A stretch of DNA of 64,000 nucleotides from an uncultured Flavobacteriaceae bacterium (lineage in GTDB: Bacteria > Bacteroidota > Bacteroidia > Flavobacteriales > Flavobacteriaceae). The position numbers and the translations under genes were made by a program. Below the pieces are notes generated by a model that did not search any database, was not told the DNA's origin, and saw nothing but the letters and a program-made list of their open reading frames with translations. This document shows, piece after piece, positions 16,801-25,389 of the stretch (position 1 is the stretch's first letter; every line of letters begins with the position of its first letter). The stretch covers positions 216,331 through 280,330 of the forward strand of contig CALSUF010000003.1 in NCBI GenBank assembly GCA_943789465.1, read 5' to 3'.

Positions 16801-19800
16801 AGGGTTGTCAGCTTCTAGCGGATCTGGAGATATTAGCTCGTTTACAGCGCTTAATTCTACGGGTATTCCACAAGTGGCAAATATTATAGTGACACCAACA
16901 TTTACAAATGGTTCGGTTACTTGTACTGGTGCTTCTAAGTCCTTTACGATCACGGTAAATCCATCGGCACAAGTTGATCCAATAGCCTCACAAATTGTAT
17001 GTGCAGGAGATTCAACTACTGACATCAACTTTTTTACCACAAATACAGTAGGTACAACTACGTATTCATGGACAAATAACAATACAACTATAGGTTCTCT
17101 TCCTGCTAACGGGATAGGGAATATAGCGTCTTTTACAGCTACCAATGTAAGTACTATTCCTCAAGTTGCAACGATTACTGTAACTCCAGAGTTTACCTAC
17201 AACGGTGTTAGTTGTTTTGGGGCACCAGAAACATTCCAAATTACAGTGAATCCTTCAGGAGAGGTCAATCAACCTTCAGACGAAGTTTTCTGTGAATCAG
17301 ATGTTGCAGTTATCAATTTTACTTCTCCTAATACGGTAGGTACAACAACTTATAACTGGACTAATAGTAATTCTGCAATTGGTTTACTAAGCAGTTCTGG
17401 TTCTGGATCTACCATATCATTCACCACAACAAATACTGGAACAACGCCTATAACCTCAACACTTATAGTAACCTCAACATTTAGTTATAATGGTGTAGAT
17501 TGTGATGGACCAAACAAAATATTCACAATTACGGTCAACCCTAATCCGAATATGATAACTCCAAATTCACAAATTTTATGTGATGGAGATACTACAACAG
17601 TTGACTTTACGACATCCAATAGTGTGGGTACCACAACTTATGCATGGACCAATAATACGCCAAGTATTGGAATTCCTGCATCAGGAGTTGGATCGATTCC
17701 AGCATTCTCGGTTGTTAATACAGGAAATGCGCCAATAACTGCAAATCTAACGGTAACTCCAACATTTTCCAATGCAGGTGTAAGTTGTGTTGGCTCTACT
17801 GAAAATTTCACTATCACAGTGAATCCTTCAGCACAAGTAAATCAACCTGTTTCGGTAGTGGTTTGCGATGGTGATACTGTAGCTGCTACTAACTTTAGTT
17901 CCTCAAATACAGTGGGAACAACCACTTATACATGGACTAATGATAATTTGTCAACAGGTTCAAATATTAGTAGTGGTACAGGAGATGTTCCTACTTTTAC
18001 TGCTACAAATATTGGAACAGCTCCTTTAGTGTCTACGTTCACGGTGACCCCATCTTTTGATAATGCAGGGGTAATTTGTAGTGGACCTTCAAAATCATAT
18101 ACGGTTACTGTCAATCCTGTGGCACAGGTGAATCCACCAGCTTCGCAGGTAGTATGTAACGGCGACTCTACTAATGTGTCCTTTACAACCGCCAATACTG
18201 TTGGGTTAACAACATATAGTTGGACAAATTCTGATACGTCTATAGGTTTAGCTGCATCAGGAACCGGAAATATTCCAACATTTATAACATCCAATTTGAA
18301 TCCAAACCCAGTTATATCAACTATAACAGTAACTTCAATATTTATCAATGGTGGTGTTTCTTGCTCTGGACCATCAGAAACGTTTACAATTACAGTCAAC
18401 CCATCTGGTCAGGTGGATCAACCGGCTTCTCAAATTGTGTGTAATGGCGATTCTACAATACCTGTCAACTTTACAACTTCAAATACTACTGGAACAACTA
18501 CATTTAGTTGGACCAATTCAAATCCAAGTATTGGATTAGCAGCTTCAGGAACAGGAACACTTCCTTCTTTTGTGGCATCTAATAGTTCAAACACTGTGGC
18601 TGTGGGAACTATTGTTGTAACTCCATTTTACGACTATGGAGGAGTAAGTTGTCAAGGCGTTTCAAAAACCTTCACAATTGAAGTCAATCCTGAACCCGAA
18701 ATGATTCAACCTGATGCGCAAGTCATTTGTGATGGAGATACATTCTTTTATAATTTTGATTCTAATAATTTAGGCGGTACAACCACTTATGAATGGTCTA
18801 ACAACAATTCATCAATTGGGTTGGTAACTGGACCATCAACAGGAAATATCCCATCTTTTACAGCGACTAATTCAGGGTTAGTTCCTTCAGTTGCTACAAT
18901 ACAAGTAACTCCTGCCTATACAAACGGTGGAGTAAGCTGTGTGGGCTCAACATTAACGTTTACAATTATGGTCAACCCTTCAGCAAGTGTAGTTTTACCT
19001 CCAAACCAAACGGTTTGTAATTCGGATTCCACTACTTCTGTGAACTTCTCATCAGTAAATACTTCAGGTTCCACAACCTATGAATGGATTAACAATAATC
19101 CAAGTGTTGGATTGGATGCGACCGGAATTGGAAACATCCCTTCGTTTGTGGCAATTAATTCTGGAAATATTCCAGTTGTTGCATCCATAGAGGTTACACC
19201 AATTTATAATAATGCTGGAGTAAGTTGTACAGGACCATCCCAAACGTTTACAATTACAGTCAATCCAACCGCAGAATTGATCACTCCGATTTCTCAGGTT
19301 CTTTGTAATAATGAAAATACAAACTTAGTAAGTTTTTCATCAACTAATTTAGGTGGAACAACAACCTACAGCTGGCTCAATAACAATACAACTATTGGAT
19401 TAGCGGCAAATGGCTCTGGTGATATTGTATCTTTTCCAGCAGTCAATACAGGGTTTACCCCGATTGTAGCTACAATTACTGTTACTCCAACGTACACAAA
19501 TGATTCGGTTTCATGTGAAGGATCTTCTGAAGTATTTACTATTACAGTAAATCCAAGTGCTCATGTAATTCAGCCCGCAGATCAAACCCTATGTGCTGGA
19601 AATTTATCAACAGAGATTAATTTTAATTCTTTAAACACACCTGGTGCCACCACGTATACTTGGACTAATGATAATACGAGTACAGGTTTGGGTGCTAGCG
19701 GAACAGGAAGTATTTCATCGTTTACGACACTAAACACAGGTCCGTCTCCAAATGTTTCAACAATTACAGTCACTCCGGTTTACACAAATAATGGAGTTGT

Positions 19801-22800
19801 TTGTAATGGCACTTCAAAAAACTTTTTGATAACAGTAAATCCAACCTTAGATTTAGTTCAACCTGCAGATCAATTAGTCTGTAATGGACAAGTTTTATCG
19901 CCTGTAGTTTTCAGTTCTAATAATACAGGTGTTTCTGTAAATTACTCATGGATTAATGATAATACCTCTATTGGACTTGCTCCAAACGGATCGGGAGATC
20001 TTCCATCCTTCACAGCAGTTAATACGGGCTCAACACAACAAACTGCGACAATTTCTGTGACAGCTACTTACACAAATGCTGGAGGCACTTGTAGTTCAAC
20101 AGAAGTATTCACAATCATTGTGAACCCTAGTCCTGTTGCAACGATTACAGGATTAAATAGCTATTTGGTTTGTGAAAATGATGCAGAACCTTTCATTACT
20201 TTTGAAGGCTCAAATGGTTTAGCGCCATATACGTTTACATATCAAATAAACTCAGATCCAGTTCAGCAAGTTACTTCTAGTGGAACTTCAAATTCCGCTA
20301 CAATTTCAATTTCAACTGCTAATTCAGGATCAAATGTAATAACTCTACTGAGTGTTTCTGATTCCTCAACTCCAACAGCTTGTGAGTCAACAGATATTAC
20401 ATTGCCAAATGAGGCTTTTGTAGATGTTCAAGAGCAAGGGACGATTATTCCACAGGACTCTAGCACAGTGAGTCAAGTAATATGCGAAGATACTGGTCTT
20501 GTACCAATAGTATATACAATAGGTGGTTCAGCGACCAGTGCGTTCGTGACAGGATTACCATCAGGTATTGTTTCATCTTTTGATTCCACTACCAGTACAT
20601 TAACCATTAGTGGTGTACCAACCAGTACGGGTGCCTTTAACTATGTAGTTAATACTGCTGGTTCAACTAACGGATGTAATTCATCTTACGGAGGCTCTAT
20701 TGTTGTGAATTCTAATGATGAAATCACAGAATTAACACCAACTACCATTGATCAAGAAGTTTGTTCTTGTGATACCATAGCACCTATTTCCTACAACTTA
20801 GGTGGTGGTGCTACTGGAGGAGATGTTCAATTCTCTCCGAATACACCAGCAGGAATTACTTGGTCAATTTCATCTAATATATTGACTATTTCTGGTGCTT
20901 CATGTGATATAGGTACTTTTGATTATACGGTTAATTCGTTTGGAATTTGTAGTTCGGATACTTTCGGAGGAACAATTGTAATCAAAGAAAACTCTACCAT
21001 TACTTTAGTCTCAGGAAATCCTGATCCAATTGTTTGTGAGGGTAGTGCTTTTGCAACTCCAATCCAATATGCAATTTCACCAACAACTTCAACTCTTGTA
21101 ATGACTCCAACCATTCCAGGGGTTACTTTTGATCCAACAACAGGAATTATTTCTGGGGTACCAACGCTGAGTGGAGTTTATAACTACACAATCAGTTCTA
21201 GTGAAGGCTGTAGTAATATACTTTCTGGAGTTATCACAGTAAATCCAGATCAAGATATATCTTTTATTTCTACAAACCCTACTCAAACTGCTTGTCAGAA
21301 TTCACCTATAGATCCATTTGTGTTCTTAGTGTCACCAGGAGTTAATGATGTTACTATTACACCTTCACTGCCAGTTGGAGTGAGTTATTCTGTGATCTCA
21401 GGAATTGTTACGATTTCAGGAACTCCTGTCAATGCGATGGGTGTTGCTCAAAATTATATTGTAACAACGGTTGGTTCTTGTGGAGTTGCAGAATCAGAGA
21501 CCTTTACATTAGATGTACGACAGGAGGCTACGATCACAGTAACCAGTGATGTTTCAACGATTAATCAAGCCATTTGTCAAAGTGGAAGTATTGAGCCAAT
21601 TACGTTTACAATTGGTGGAGGTGCAACAGGTATAGAACCACTTAATTTACCTGATAACCTTGTCTTGGATTTTGATGCTGGGACTGGAGTATACACAGTG
21701 TCTGGAACACCTGTCACTTTTGGAACTTTCAACTTTAATGTAGTTACAACAGGATGTGTAGCGACGCAATTATTTTCTATAACAAACATTAATACAAATG
21801 TTTCTATTGATTTAACATCTGCAGTTGGAACGGACGACCAGCAATTATGTCAATCCAATTTTAACACACCAATTACTCCTATAGTTTACTCCTTAACTGG
21901 TGTTGCAGGAGTTACTGTAACAGGATTACCAGTTGGTTTAAGTTCGAATTATAACAACGTTACTGGCGAGTTAGTAATTTCAGGAATCCCAATAGACTCT
22001 GGAGAATTTAATTACGCCATAACAACCTTGCCATGTGAGCGTGTAAAAACAGGAGTTATAAAAGTTTCAACGCCAATTGCCTTTTTTGATGAACAAGTGA
22101 CACAAGTTTCTTGTTATGGCGAAAATGATGGTGCAATTTCAATTGATATAAGAGGCGGTGCTAGTGCAGGAGGGTTGTATGCTATATCTTGGACTGGACC
22201 AAACGGGTATCAACAAAATCAAGCAACAATTACAGGTTTAGAGCCTGGAGTTTATACAATCTCAGGAACCGATTTACTTGGGTGTGCAATTCCAACAAGA
22301 TCATATGTAATTGCAGACGTTGAGTCAGTGGAAATTTCATTACTTTCGACGTCTAATGTGACATGTAATGGAAATTTAGGCTGTGCTAATTTTGATTTTA
22401 CAGGTGGAACAGGGATTTACACAAACTTTTCTTTAGAGTTTTTAGATCCATCGTCTGAAACGTTAGTTCCAATTACAGTTGCAAATAATAACTACTTTAA
22501 TATTTGTGACCTGCAAGCTGGATTGTATTATTTAACGATTGAAGACAGTAATTCATGTACGTCAATTCCTTATTTGTTCACAATATTTGATTACAGTTCA
22601 CTTAATATCGAATACCTTGAATTGGATGATTCATTATGTGCTGATAATCCAGGAAATATTAGAATTAAAGTAGCGAGTTTAGATCCAAGCCTAACGTTCT
22701 ATTATAATGATGTTTTAGTCCCTCACATTTACTTAGGGGATTCTACATATGAATTGGCTATTAACAATCCTACAGCCTCTACTGGAGTACTTAAAGTAAA

Positions 22801-23464
22801 AAATGATCAAGACTGTTGGAACTCGATTAACATTAGTACGCCAATTGAGTCACCAGGGTTTGAATATACATCACTCAATTTCGCAACCTATAATTCGGTT
22901 GATGTAAACGAAAGTATAGAATTTACCAATACAGTAGATCTAAATGATATACCAGCCGAATACGATTATATTGTTTGGGATTTTGGAGATAATTCGCCTT
23001 TTAAAGTTTTCTTTAATCCAGAAGATTTAGATCCGAATTCTGAAGGAGATAGCTTTAAAACAGTTTTTCATTCCTACACAATTGATGGTATTTATACCGT
23101 TACGCTCACCGTCTTTAATAGATTGGGTTGTTCTCGATCGGTATCTCAAATTATTAGTGTAGGTCGTGGTGCAAATATTATGACTCCTACAGCTTTCTCT
23201 CCAAATAATGATGGTATAAATGATGTATTTAGAGCCTCATTAATTGGCTTTACAGAAGTTTCCATGTTTGTGTATGATAACTGGGGGAATGTTGTTTATG
23301 AAATCACCTCTGATGTAGATATATTAGATCCTAATTGGGGTTGGAATGGTTTAGAAAAAGGAAATGATGAACCGATAAATGGAAATTATAAATACTACGT
23401 AATAGCAACAACTATAGATGGAAATGTTGTTGAGAAAACGGGTCAATTGATGCTTATAAAATAA
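13802..23464 (+). CDS. Giant surface protein, fragment 4 (repeat arrays, SprB-like, PKD, T9SS type B sorting domain)
   Basis: About 3,220 codons, intact to TAA 23462; the first in-frame ATG (13880) is internal to repeat 26. In order: last part of repeat 26 and repeats 27-30 (to 15031), two PKD_6-like domains (15032-15545), two related domains, 14 very regular ~96-residue units (16097-20125), six putative-Ig units (20445-22068), two SprB-like repeats (about 22093-22600), a linker domain, and a PKD domain (about 22870-23165, with YIVWDFGDNSPF). The last 97 residues are a T9SS type B, 'gliding motility-associated' C-terminal domain with TPTAFSPNNDGINDVF at 23184-23231. Alone it would have no signal peptide and could not be exported. 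The PorP/SprF gene follows after 8 bp. Confidence 0.8.
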   Translation, partial: LSETGDIFLTLTATSIAPCTGDVSDTMTVTIQSQPTVTVAADFTVCESSNINIVNTTATDANTIIWTSSQNSDGSSSGGYVSGIFTNDAILNPSYTPSQGDIDLGYVYLTIRVSNTACGTFVTDVIQVTIADGVGVFAGVNASICESETYTLLDATSSATDVTWISSENSNGTSSGTYLPGSFSDATALNPEYIPSIDDINRGYVYLTITGTGNSSCPVSSSSMLLNILKSPTVSANDINTCVSNSTGVPLNGTGTNFDTLEWSVIEGPGQVINDVYFSYLGTDIPSNVVTRLRLVATPLSPCAGNAIQEIIVITQALPSVEAGDNGAICYIPGTAIAPFTILGTNVSNASSTSWTTSGSLSGNFNLGNPVVYESFSNNCTPEVLTLTANGVGACSSESVSDSVTLTINCTIPNLGAITGLDTVCQGNSGVVYTVPVNSNVITYEWQVPTGATIVSGLGTNSISVDYGANAISGNVSVNGINGCGSGPNSTLPITIDELPTTGIVSGEQTVCAGSTHDYTTTIIPNALSYLWTLPDGSTISTTTNTISIAFAASATSGNLSVQGNNSCGLGASSAALPITVQSQPTLTSTLTPPSICSDETFEYVPTSALASTTYSWTRAVISGISNTAGSGTGIISEVLTNTSSVTIPVNYIITLTSEDGCSDSETITVDVDPNPILTSVTPVAAICSGDQFNHTLTSNVTGSINWTRASVTGITEPGSSGVDTISEVITNVTTAPITVVYSVLLPANSAGCTGDPITFDVVVNPEPNVDQPASQILCVGETLDVNFVTTNTGGVSGFTWTNDNSSIGLPLTGSGDISGVTVINTSPVSQVATIVVTPTFDNEGVSCTGSPKTFTITINPAAQVNPISSEVVCNGDSFTPIAFSTSNTSGTTTYSWTNDNTSIGLAASGSTDIVAFTATNITTIPQVATIVVTPTYTFNGRVCSGSPETFQLTVNPSAQVNQPTSQILCEGELVSNIDFDTLNTGGTTTYDWTNDNVTIGLSASSGSGDISSFTALNSTGIPQVANIIVTPTFTNGSVTCTGASKSFTITVNPSAQVDPIASQIVCAGDSTTDINFFTTNTVGTTTYSWTNNNTTIGSLPANGIGNIASFTATNVSTIPQVATITVTPEFTYNGVSCFGAPETFQITVNPSGEVNQPSDEVFCESDVAVINFTSPNTVGTTTYNWTNSNSAIGLLSSSGSGSTISFTTTNTGTTPITSTLIVTSTFSYNGVDCDGPNKIFTITVNPNPNMITPNSQILCDGDTTTVDFTTSNSVGTTTYAWTNNTPSIGIPASGVGSIPAFSVVNTGNAPITANLTVTPTFSNAGVSCVGSTENFTITVNPSAQVNQPVSVVVCDGDTVAATNFSSSNTVGTTTYTWTNDNLSTGSNISSGTGDVPTFTATNIGTAPLVSTFTVTPSFDNAGVICSGPSKSYTVTVNPVAQVNPPASQVVCNGDSTNVSFTTANTVGLTTYSWTNSDTSIGLAASGTGNIPTFITSNLNPNPVISTITVTSIFINGGVSCSGPSETFTITVNPSGQVDQPASQIVCNGDSTIPVNFTTSNTTGTTTFSWTNSNPSIGLAASGTGTLPSFVASNSSNTVAVGTIVVTPFYDYGGVSCQGVSKTFTIEVNPEPEMIQPDAQVICDGDTFFYNFDSNNLGGTTTYEWSNNNSSIGLVTGPSTGNIPSFTATNSGLVPSVATIQVTPAYTNGGVSCVGSTLTFTIMVNPSASVVLPPNQTVCNSDSTTSVNFSSVNTSGSTTYEWINNNPSVGLDATGIGNIPSFVAINSGNIPVVASIEVTPIYNNAGVSCTGPSQTFTITVNPTAELITPISQVLCNNENTNLVSFSSTNLGGTTTYSWLNNNTTIGLAANGSGDIVSFPAVNTGFTPIVATITVTPTYTNDSVSCEGSSEVFTITVNPSAHVIQPADQTLCAGNLSTEINFNSLNTPGATTYTWTNDNTSTGLGASGTGSISSFTTLNTGPSPNVSTITVTPVYTNNGVVCNGTSKNFLITVNPTLDLVQPADQLVCNGQVLSPVVFSSNNTGVSVNYSWINDNTSIGLAPNGSGDLPSFTAVNTGSTQQTATISVTATYTNAGGTCSSTEVFTIIVNPSPVATITGLNSYLVCENDAEPFITFEGSNGLAPYTFTYQINSDPVQQVTSSGTSNSATISISTANSGSNVITLLSVSDSSTPTACESTDITLPNEAFVDVQEQGTIIPQDSSTVSQVICEDTGLVPIVYTIGGSATSAFVTGLPSGIVSSFDSTTSTLTISGVPTSTGAFNYVVNTAGSTNGCNSSYGGSIVVNSNDEITELTPTTIDQEVCSCDTIAPISYNLGGGATGGDVQFSPNTPAGITWSISSNILTISGASCDIGTFDYTVNSFGICSSDTFGGTIVIKENSTITLVSGNPDPIVCEGSAFATPIQYAISPTTSTLVMTPTIPGVTFDPTTGIISGVPTLSGVYNYTISSSEGCSNILSGVITVNPDQDISFISTNPTQTACQNSPIDPFVFLVSPGVNDVTITPSLPVGVSYSVISGIVTISGTPVNAMGVAQNYIVTTVGSCGVAESETFTLDVRQEATITVTSDVSTINQAICQSGSIEPITFTIGGGATGIEPLNLPDNLVLDFDAGTGVYTVSGTPVTFGTFNFNVVTTGCVATQLFSITNINTNVSIDLTSAVGTDDQQLCQSNFNTPITPIVYSLTGVAGVTVTGLPVGLSSNYNNVTGELVISGIPIDSGEFNYAITTLPCERVKTGVIKVSTPIAFFDEQVTQVSCYGENDGAISIDIRGGASAGGLYAISWTGPNGYQQNQATITGLEPGVYTISGTDLLGCAIPTRSYVIADVESVEISLLSTSNVTCNGNLGCANFDFTGGTGIYTNFSLEFLDPSSETLVPITVANNNYFNICDLQAGLYYLTIEDSNSCTSIPYLFTIFDYSSLNIEYLELDDSLCADNPGNIRIKVASLDPSLTFYYNDVLVPHIYLGDSTYELAINNPTASTGVLKVKNDQDCWNSINISTPIESPGFEYTSLNFATYNSVDVNESIEFTNTVDLNDIPAEYDYIVWDFGDNSPFKVFFNPEDLDPNSEGDSFKTVFHSYTIDGIYTVTLTVFNRLGCSRSVSQIISVGRGANIMTPTAFSPNNDGINDVFRASLIGFTEVSMFVYDNWGNVVYEITSDVDILDPNWGWNGLEKGNDEPINGNYKYYVIATTIDGNVVEKTGQLMLIK
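15032..15545 (+). repeat. Two PKD_6-like domains
   Basis: Units of about 85 residues (GAITGLDTVCQGNSGVVYTV...YEWQVPTGATIVSG and GIVSGEQTVCAGSTHDYTT...YLWTLPDGS). Both end in a GNVSV/GNLSV strand with GCGSG or SCGLG. They resemble the PKD_6 family common in Bacteroidota surface proteins. Confidence 0.6.
16097..20125 (+). repeat. Fourteen tandem ~96-residue PKD-like repeats
   Basis: Fourteen units in 4,029 bp (287.8 bp each on average). Each begins P.AQVNQPASQ.VCNGD, followed by FTTSNT.GTTTYSWTN(D/N)N.SIGL.ASG.G.I.SF.A.N, then TI.VTP.(Y/F).N.GVSC.G..K.FTITVNP. These are more alike than the 30-unit array, which suggests more recent expansion. Two related units (15,545-16,096) precede them. A PKD-like (PF19406-type) fold is likely, though I cannot confirm the family. 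Confidence 0.75.
20445..22068 (+). repeat. Six tandem putative-Ig (cadherin-like) repeats
   Basis: Units of about 85-90 residues. Each has a Cys near the start (QVICEDT, QEVCSCD, PIVCEGS, QTACQNS, QAICQSG, QQLCQSN), then I.Y.(I/L)GG.AT, a GLP.G strand, LTISG.P...G.FNY.V.T and a closing Cys. They look like the putative Ig (He_PIG-like) domains of secreted Bacteroidota proteins. Confidence 0.65.
22093..22600 (+). repeat. Two SprB-like repeats
   Basis: The first unit has VSCYGENDGAISIDIRGG, SWTGPNGY, ITGLEPGVYTISGTDLLGC, the classical SprB repeat pattern. The second, more diverged, has VTCNGNLGCANFDFTGG and LQAGLYYLTIEDSNSC. SprB repeats are known from the mobile gliding adhesin SprB of Flavobacterium, so an adhesive surface role is plausible. 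Confidence 0.7.
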
Positions 23465-23472
23465 TACAAATT

Positions 23473-24477
23473 ATGAAACTGAAATCTCTATATATATGTC
23501 TTGCAATCTTAGGTTACAACTTTGGATTTTCACAAGATAATATCATAAAAAACCAAAACAAAATCATGGGTGCTCAAAACCCAAGCTTTTATGCTTTTGG
23601 AGACTCTTCTAAAGCAGGGGTGTTAACTGGATTCGAAGGATTTACCGATGCTAGTAAAATCGAAACAAAATTTGGCTTTGTGAATCATTTCTTTGAACAA
23701 AGTAATTTTTCATTGGCTTTGGATGTTAAGACCGTTGATGTAAATAGTCTTGGATACTCTGTTTCATCCGCTAACTTACATTATATCTACAGAACACAAT
23801 TCAACTACAAATGGACGTTTAATCCGTCCGTGTCTATTGGGTATGGTAGCAGCTCTTTAAATTATGATAATTTAATCTTTGAAGATCAAATAAATGTATT
23901 AACTGGAAGTATTGCCGGGGTTACTATTGACCCGGTAAACGTGGATGGTGAAATTAATTATTTTGATTTGGCTGCTGGATTTTCGCTTCACAATAATGAA
24001 AATTTATTTTTTGGGCTTAATGCAAAGCATATGAATACTCCTGACACTTCGTTCAACTCTACAGCGAAAAATAAGAAAGAGTTGTTACTCTCTTTGCAAG
24101 CGGGCTATGAGTATGACTTAAATCCTTATGACCAGGGAATTTTACCAACATTTTCTTATTTGTTTTTATATAATTCTATTACTATGCAAGGCGCAAAATC
24201 TAGAATAGATCTTTTTCAAGAATTGATACTAGGTAATATTTCTATCGGGCTGAACCAACATGTCAATAACTATGAAGGGATTACAATATCTCAATTCGGA
24301 ACATCTCTAAGCCTTTTTGTGCAACAAATAGAACTTGGGGTTAATTATTCAATAGACATGGGATCTACAGGTCCAGTAGGTACCGATTTTAATAGTTTTG
24401 AATTATACATTACATTTGATTTTAATCCTGACAACAAGAACAAAAGAGGAGATAATAGTCGCTTCTACGGGTTCTAA
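23473..24477 (+). CDS. PorP/SprF-family T9SS-associated outer-membrane protein
   Basis: 334 residues with a signal peptide ending near GFSQ. The PorP/SprF hallmark NPSFYAFGDSSKAGV follows, then alternating amphipathic strands as expected of an outer-membrane beta-barrel (YGSSSLNYD, FDLAAGFSLHN, NLFFGLNAKHMNTP). It begins 8 bp after the giant gene stop, so the two are almost certainly co-transcribed. In known pairs (SprB with SprF) the PorP/SprF protein is needed to secrete or hold its type B sorting-domain partner, so this is probably the dedicated partner of the giant protein. Its intact frame argues that the pair is still functional. Confidence 0.88.
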   Translation: MKLKSLYICLAILGYNFGFSQDNIIKNQNKIMGAQNPSFYAFGDSSKAGVLTGFEGFTDASKIETKFGFVNHFFEQSNFSLALDVKTVDVNSLGYSVSSANLHYIYRTQFNYKWTFNPSVSIGYGSSSLNYDNLIFEDQINVLTGSIAGVTIDPVNVDGEINYFDLAAGFSLHNNENLFFGLNAKHMNTPDTSFNSTAKNKKELLLSLQAGYEYDLNPYDQGILPTFSYLFLYNSITMQGAKSRIDLFQELILGNISIGLNQHVNNYEGITISQFGTSLSLFVQQIELGVNYSIDMGSTGPVGTDFNSFELYITFDFNPDNKNKRGDNSRFYGF

Positions 24478-24625
24478 TATATAGCAATCAAAATACATAC
24501 GTTATTACTATAAACGAAAGTACAATTACAGTATAAATTTTTTAGAATTTAATTTCGTACCACAATTTTTATGATTATTGTTGTACTTTGTTAGTTTACC
24601 GACAAAACATTTAAGTTATAAAGTG

Positions 24626-25330
24626 ATGCTATCTAGTCCGTTATTATCTATTGTAATTCCTGTGTTTAATGAAGAAGACACTATTAAACCATTAATTGTT
24701 TCTATTCAAAAGGAACTATCAATATACAGTTATGAACTTATTTTTGTAGATGATTTTTCATCAGACACCACCTCAGAAATTATAAAGTCAGAGGCAAATC
24801 TTCACATAAGCCTTATAGCATTTGAACATCATAAAGGCCAAAGTTCGGCTCTAGCTGCGGGGATTGAAAGTGCACGAGGACATTATATTGCAACAATGGA
24901 TGGCGACCTTCAAAATGACCCATCAGATATTCCAAAAATGTTAGAGTTAATTCAAAAAGAAGGGTGGGATATGGTAATTGGTTTTCGTCAAAACAGACAA
25001 GATCCATTTCTTAAAACAATGCCCTCTAAAATTGCAAATTTTATTATCAGAAAAACCACGCAACTCCAAATTAGAGATTCAGGTTGTGCATTAAAAGTAA
25101 TGACATCCAAAACTGCTAAAGAAATTCCTCTTCATGGTGAACTGCATCGATTCATGGCACTCAATGCGCATATCAACGGAGCTCGAATTATAGAAATCCC
25201 CATCATTCACCACCCAAGAATTTACGGAGTTTCTAAATATGGCTTAGAACGTACCTTTAAGGTTATGAGGGATTTAAGCCAAATTATTTTTGCTCACAAA
25301 ACACTGCATTCCAAAAGAGTGAAGACTTAG
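24626..25330 (+). CDS. Family 2 glycosyltransferase (polyprenyl-phosphate sugar transferase type)
   Basis: 234 residues from ATG 24626. An in-frame TTG at 24578 would lie upstream of the likely transcription start (TACTTTG at 24584-24590), so the ATG is preferred. The GT-A fold motifs are clear: LLSIVIPVFNEEDT at the N-terminus, FVDDFSSDTT, and the metal-binding MDGDLQNDP. The sequence is closest in pattern to DPM1/undecaprenyl-phosphate glycosyltransferases that transfer a sugar from a nucleotide donor to a lipid carrier. It lacks the C-terminal membrane helices found in ArnC/GtrB relatives. The acceptor is unknown. Confidence 0.8.
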   Translation: MLSSPLLSIVIPVFNEEDTIKPLIVSIQKELSIYSYELIFVDDFSSDTTSEIIKSEANLHISLIAFEHHKGQSSALAAGIESARGHYIATMDGDLQNDPSDIPKMLELIQKEGWDMVIGFRQNRQDPFLKTMPSKIANFIIRKTTQLQIRDSGCALKVMTSKTAKEIPLHGELHRFMALNAHINGARIIEIPIIHHPRIYGVSKYGLERTFKVMRDLSQIIFAHKTLHSKRVKT

Positions 25331-25389
25331 TTTCAATCCATCGCTTAGTTTAAAAAAATAATGGTAATTTTAGAGTCTGAATCAATTGG

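Larger units (their letters stand above)
2632..23464 (+). pseudogene. Giant T9SS-secreted repeat protein; one reading frame interrupted at four points
   Basis: Joined across four single-base breaks (near 2922, 11165, 13715 and 13800), this region gives one frame of 6,942 codons plus a stop. (20,833 bp minus four bases is divisible by three.) Domain order: signal peptide, Ig-like domains, four Ig_7-like units, about 30 PKD-like units, two PKD_6-like units, 16 related PKD-like units (14 of them very regular), six putative-Ig units, SprB-like repeats, a PKD domain, and a T9SS type B sorting domain. This architecture suggests a cell-surface or secreted adhesin. The breaks may be sequencing or assembly errors or real decay. 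All four are +1 and each fits the duplication of one base in a 2-3 base run. No other gene in the window is broken. The pieces are listed separately. Confidence 0.7.

Noticed and set aside
16097..20125. Regular ~288-bp spacing as a possible CRISPR-like or non-coding tandem array
   Set aside because: Period is a multiple of three, the similarity is at the protein level, and the frame is open throughout.
2632..23464. Long open frames on the opposite strand inside the giant gene, e.g. 17926-18399 and 16771-17145
   Set aside because: They mirror the repeated Thr/Ser/Val-rich coding pattern, lack start signals and have no recognisable protein features.
24578..24625. Upstream TTG start for the glycosyltransferase
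   Set aside because: The extra 16 residues are not part of the family, and the likely -7 box lies inside this stretch.
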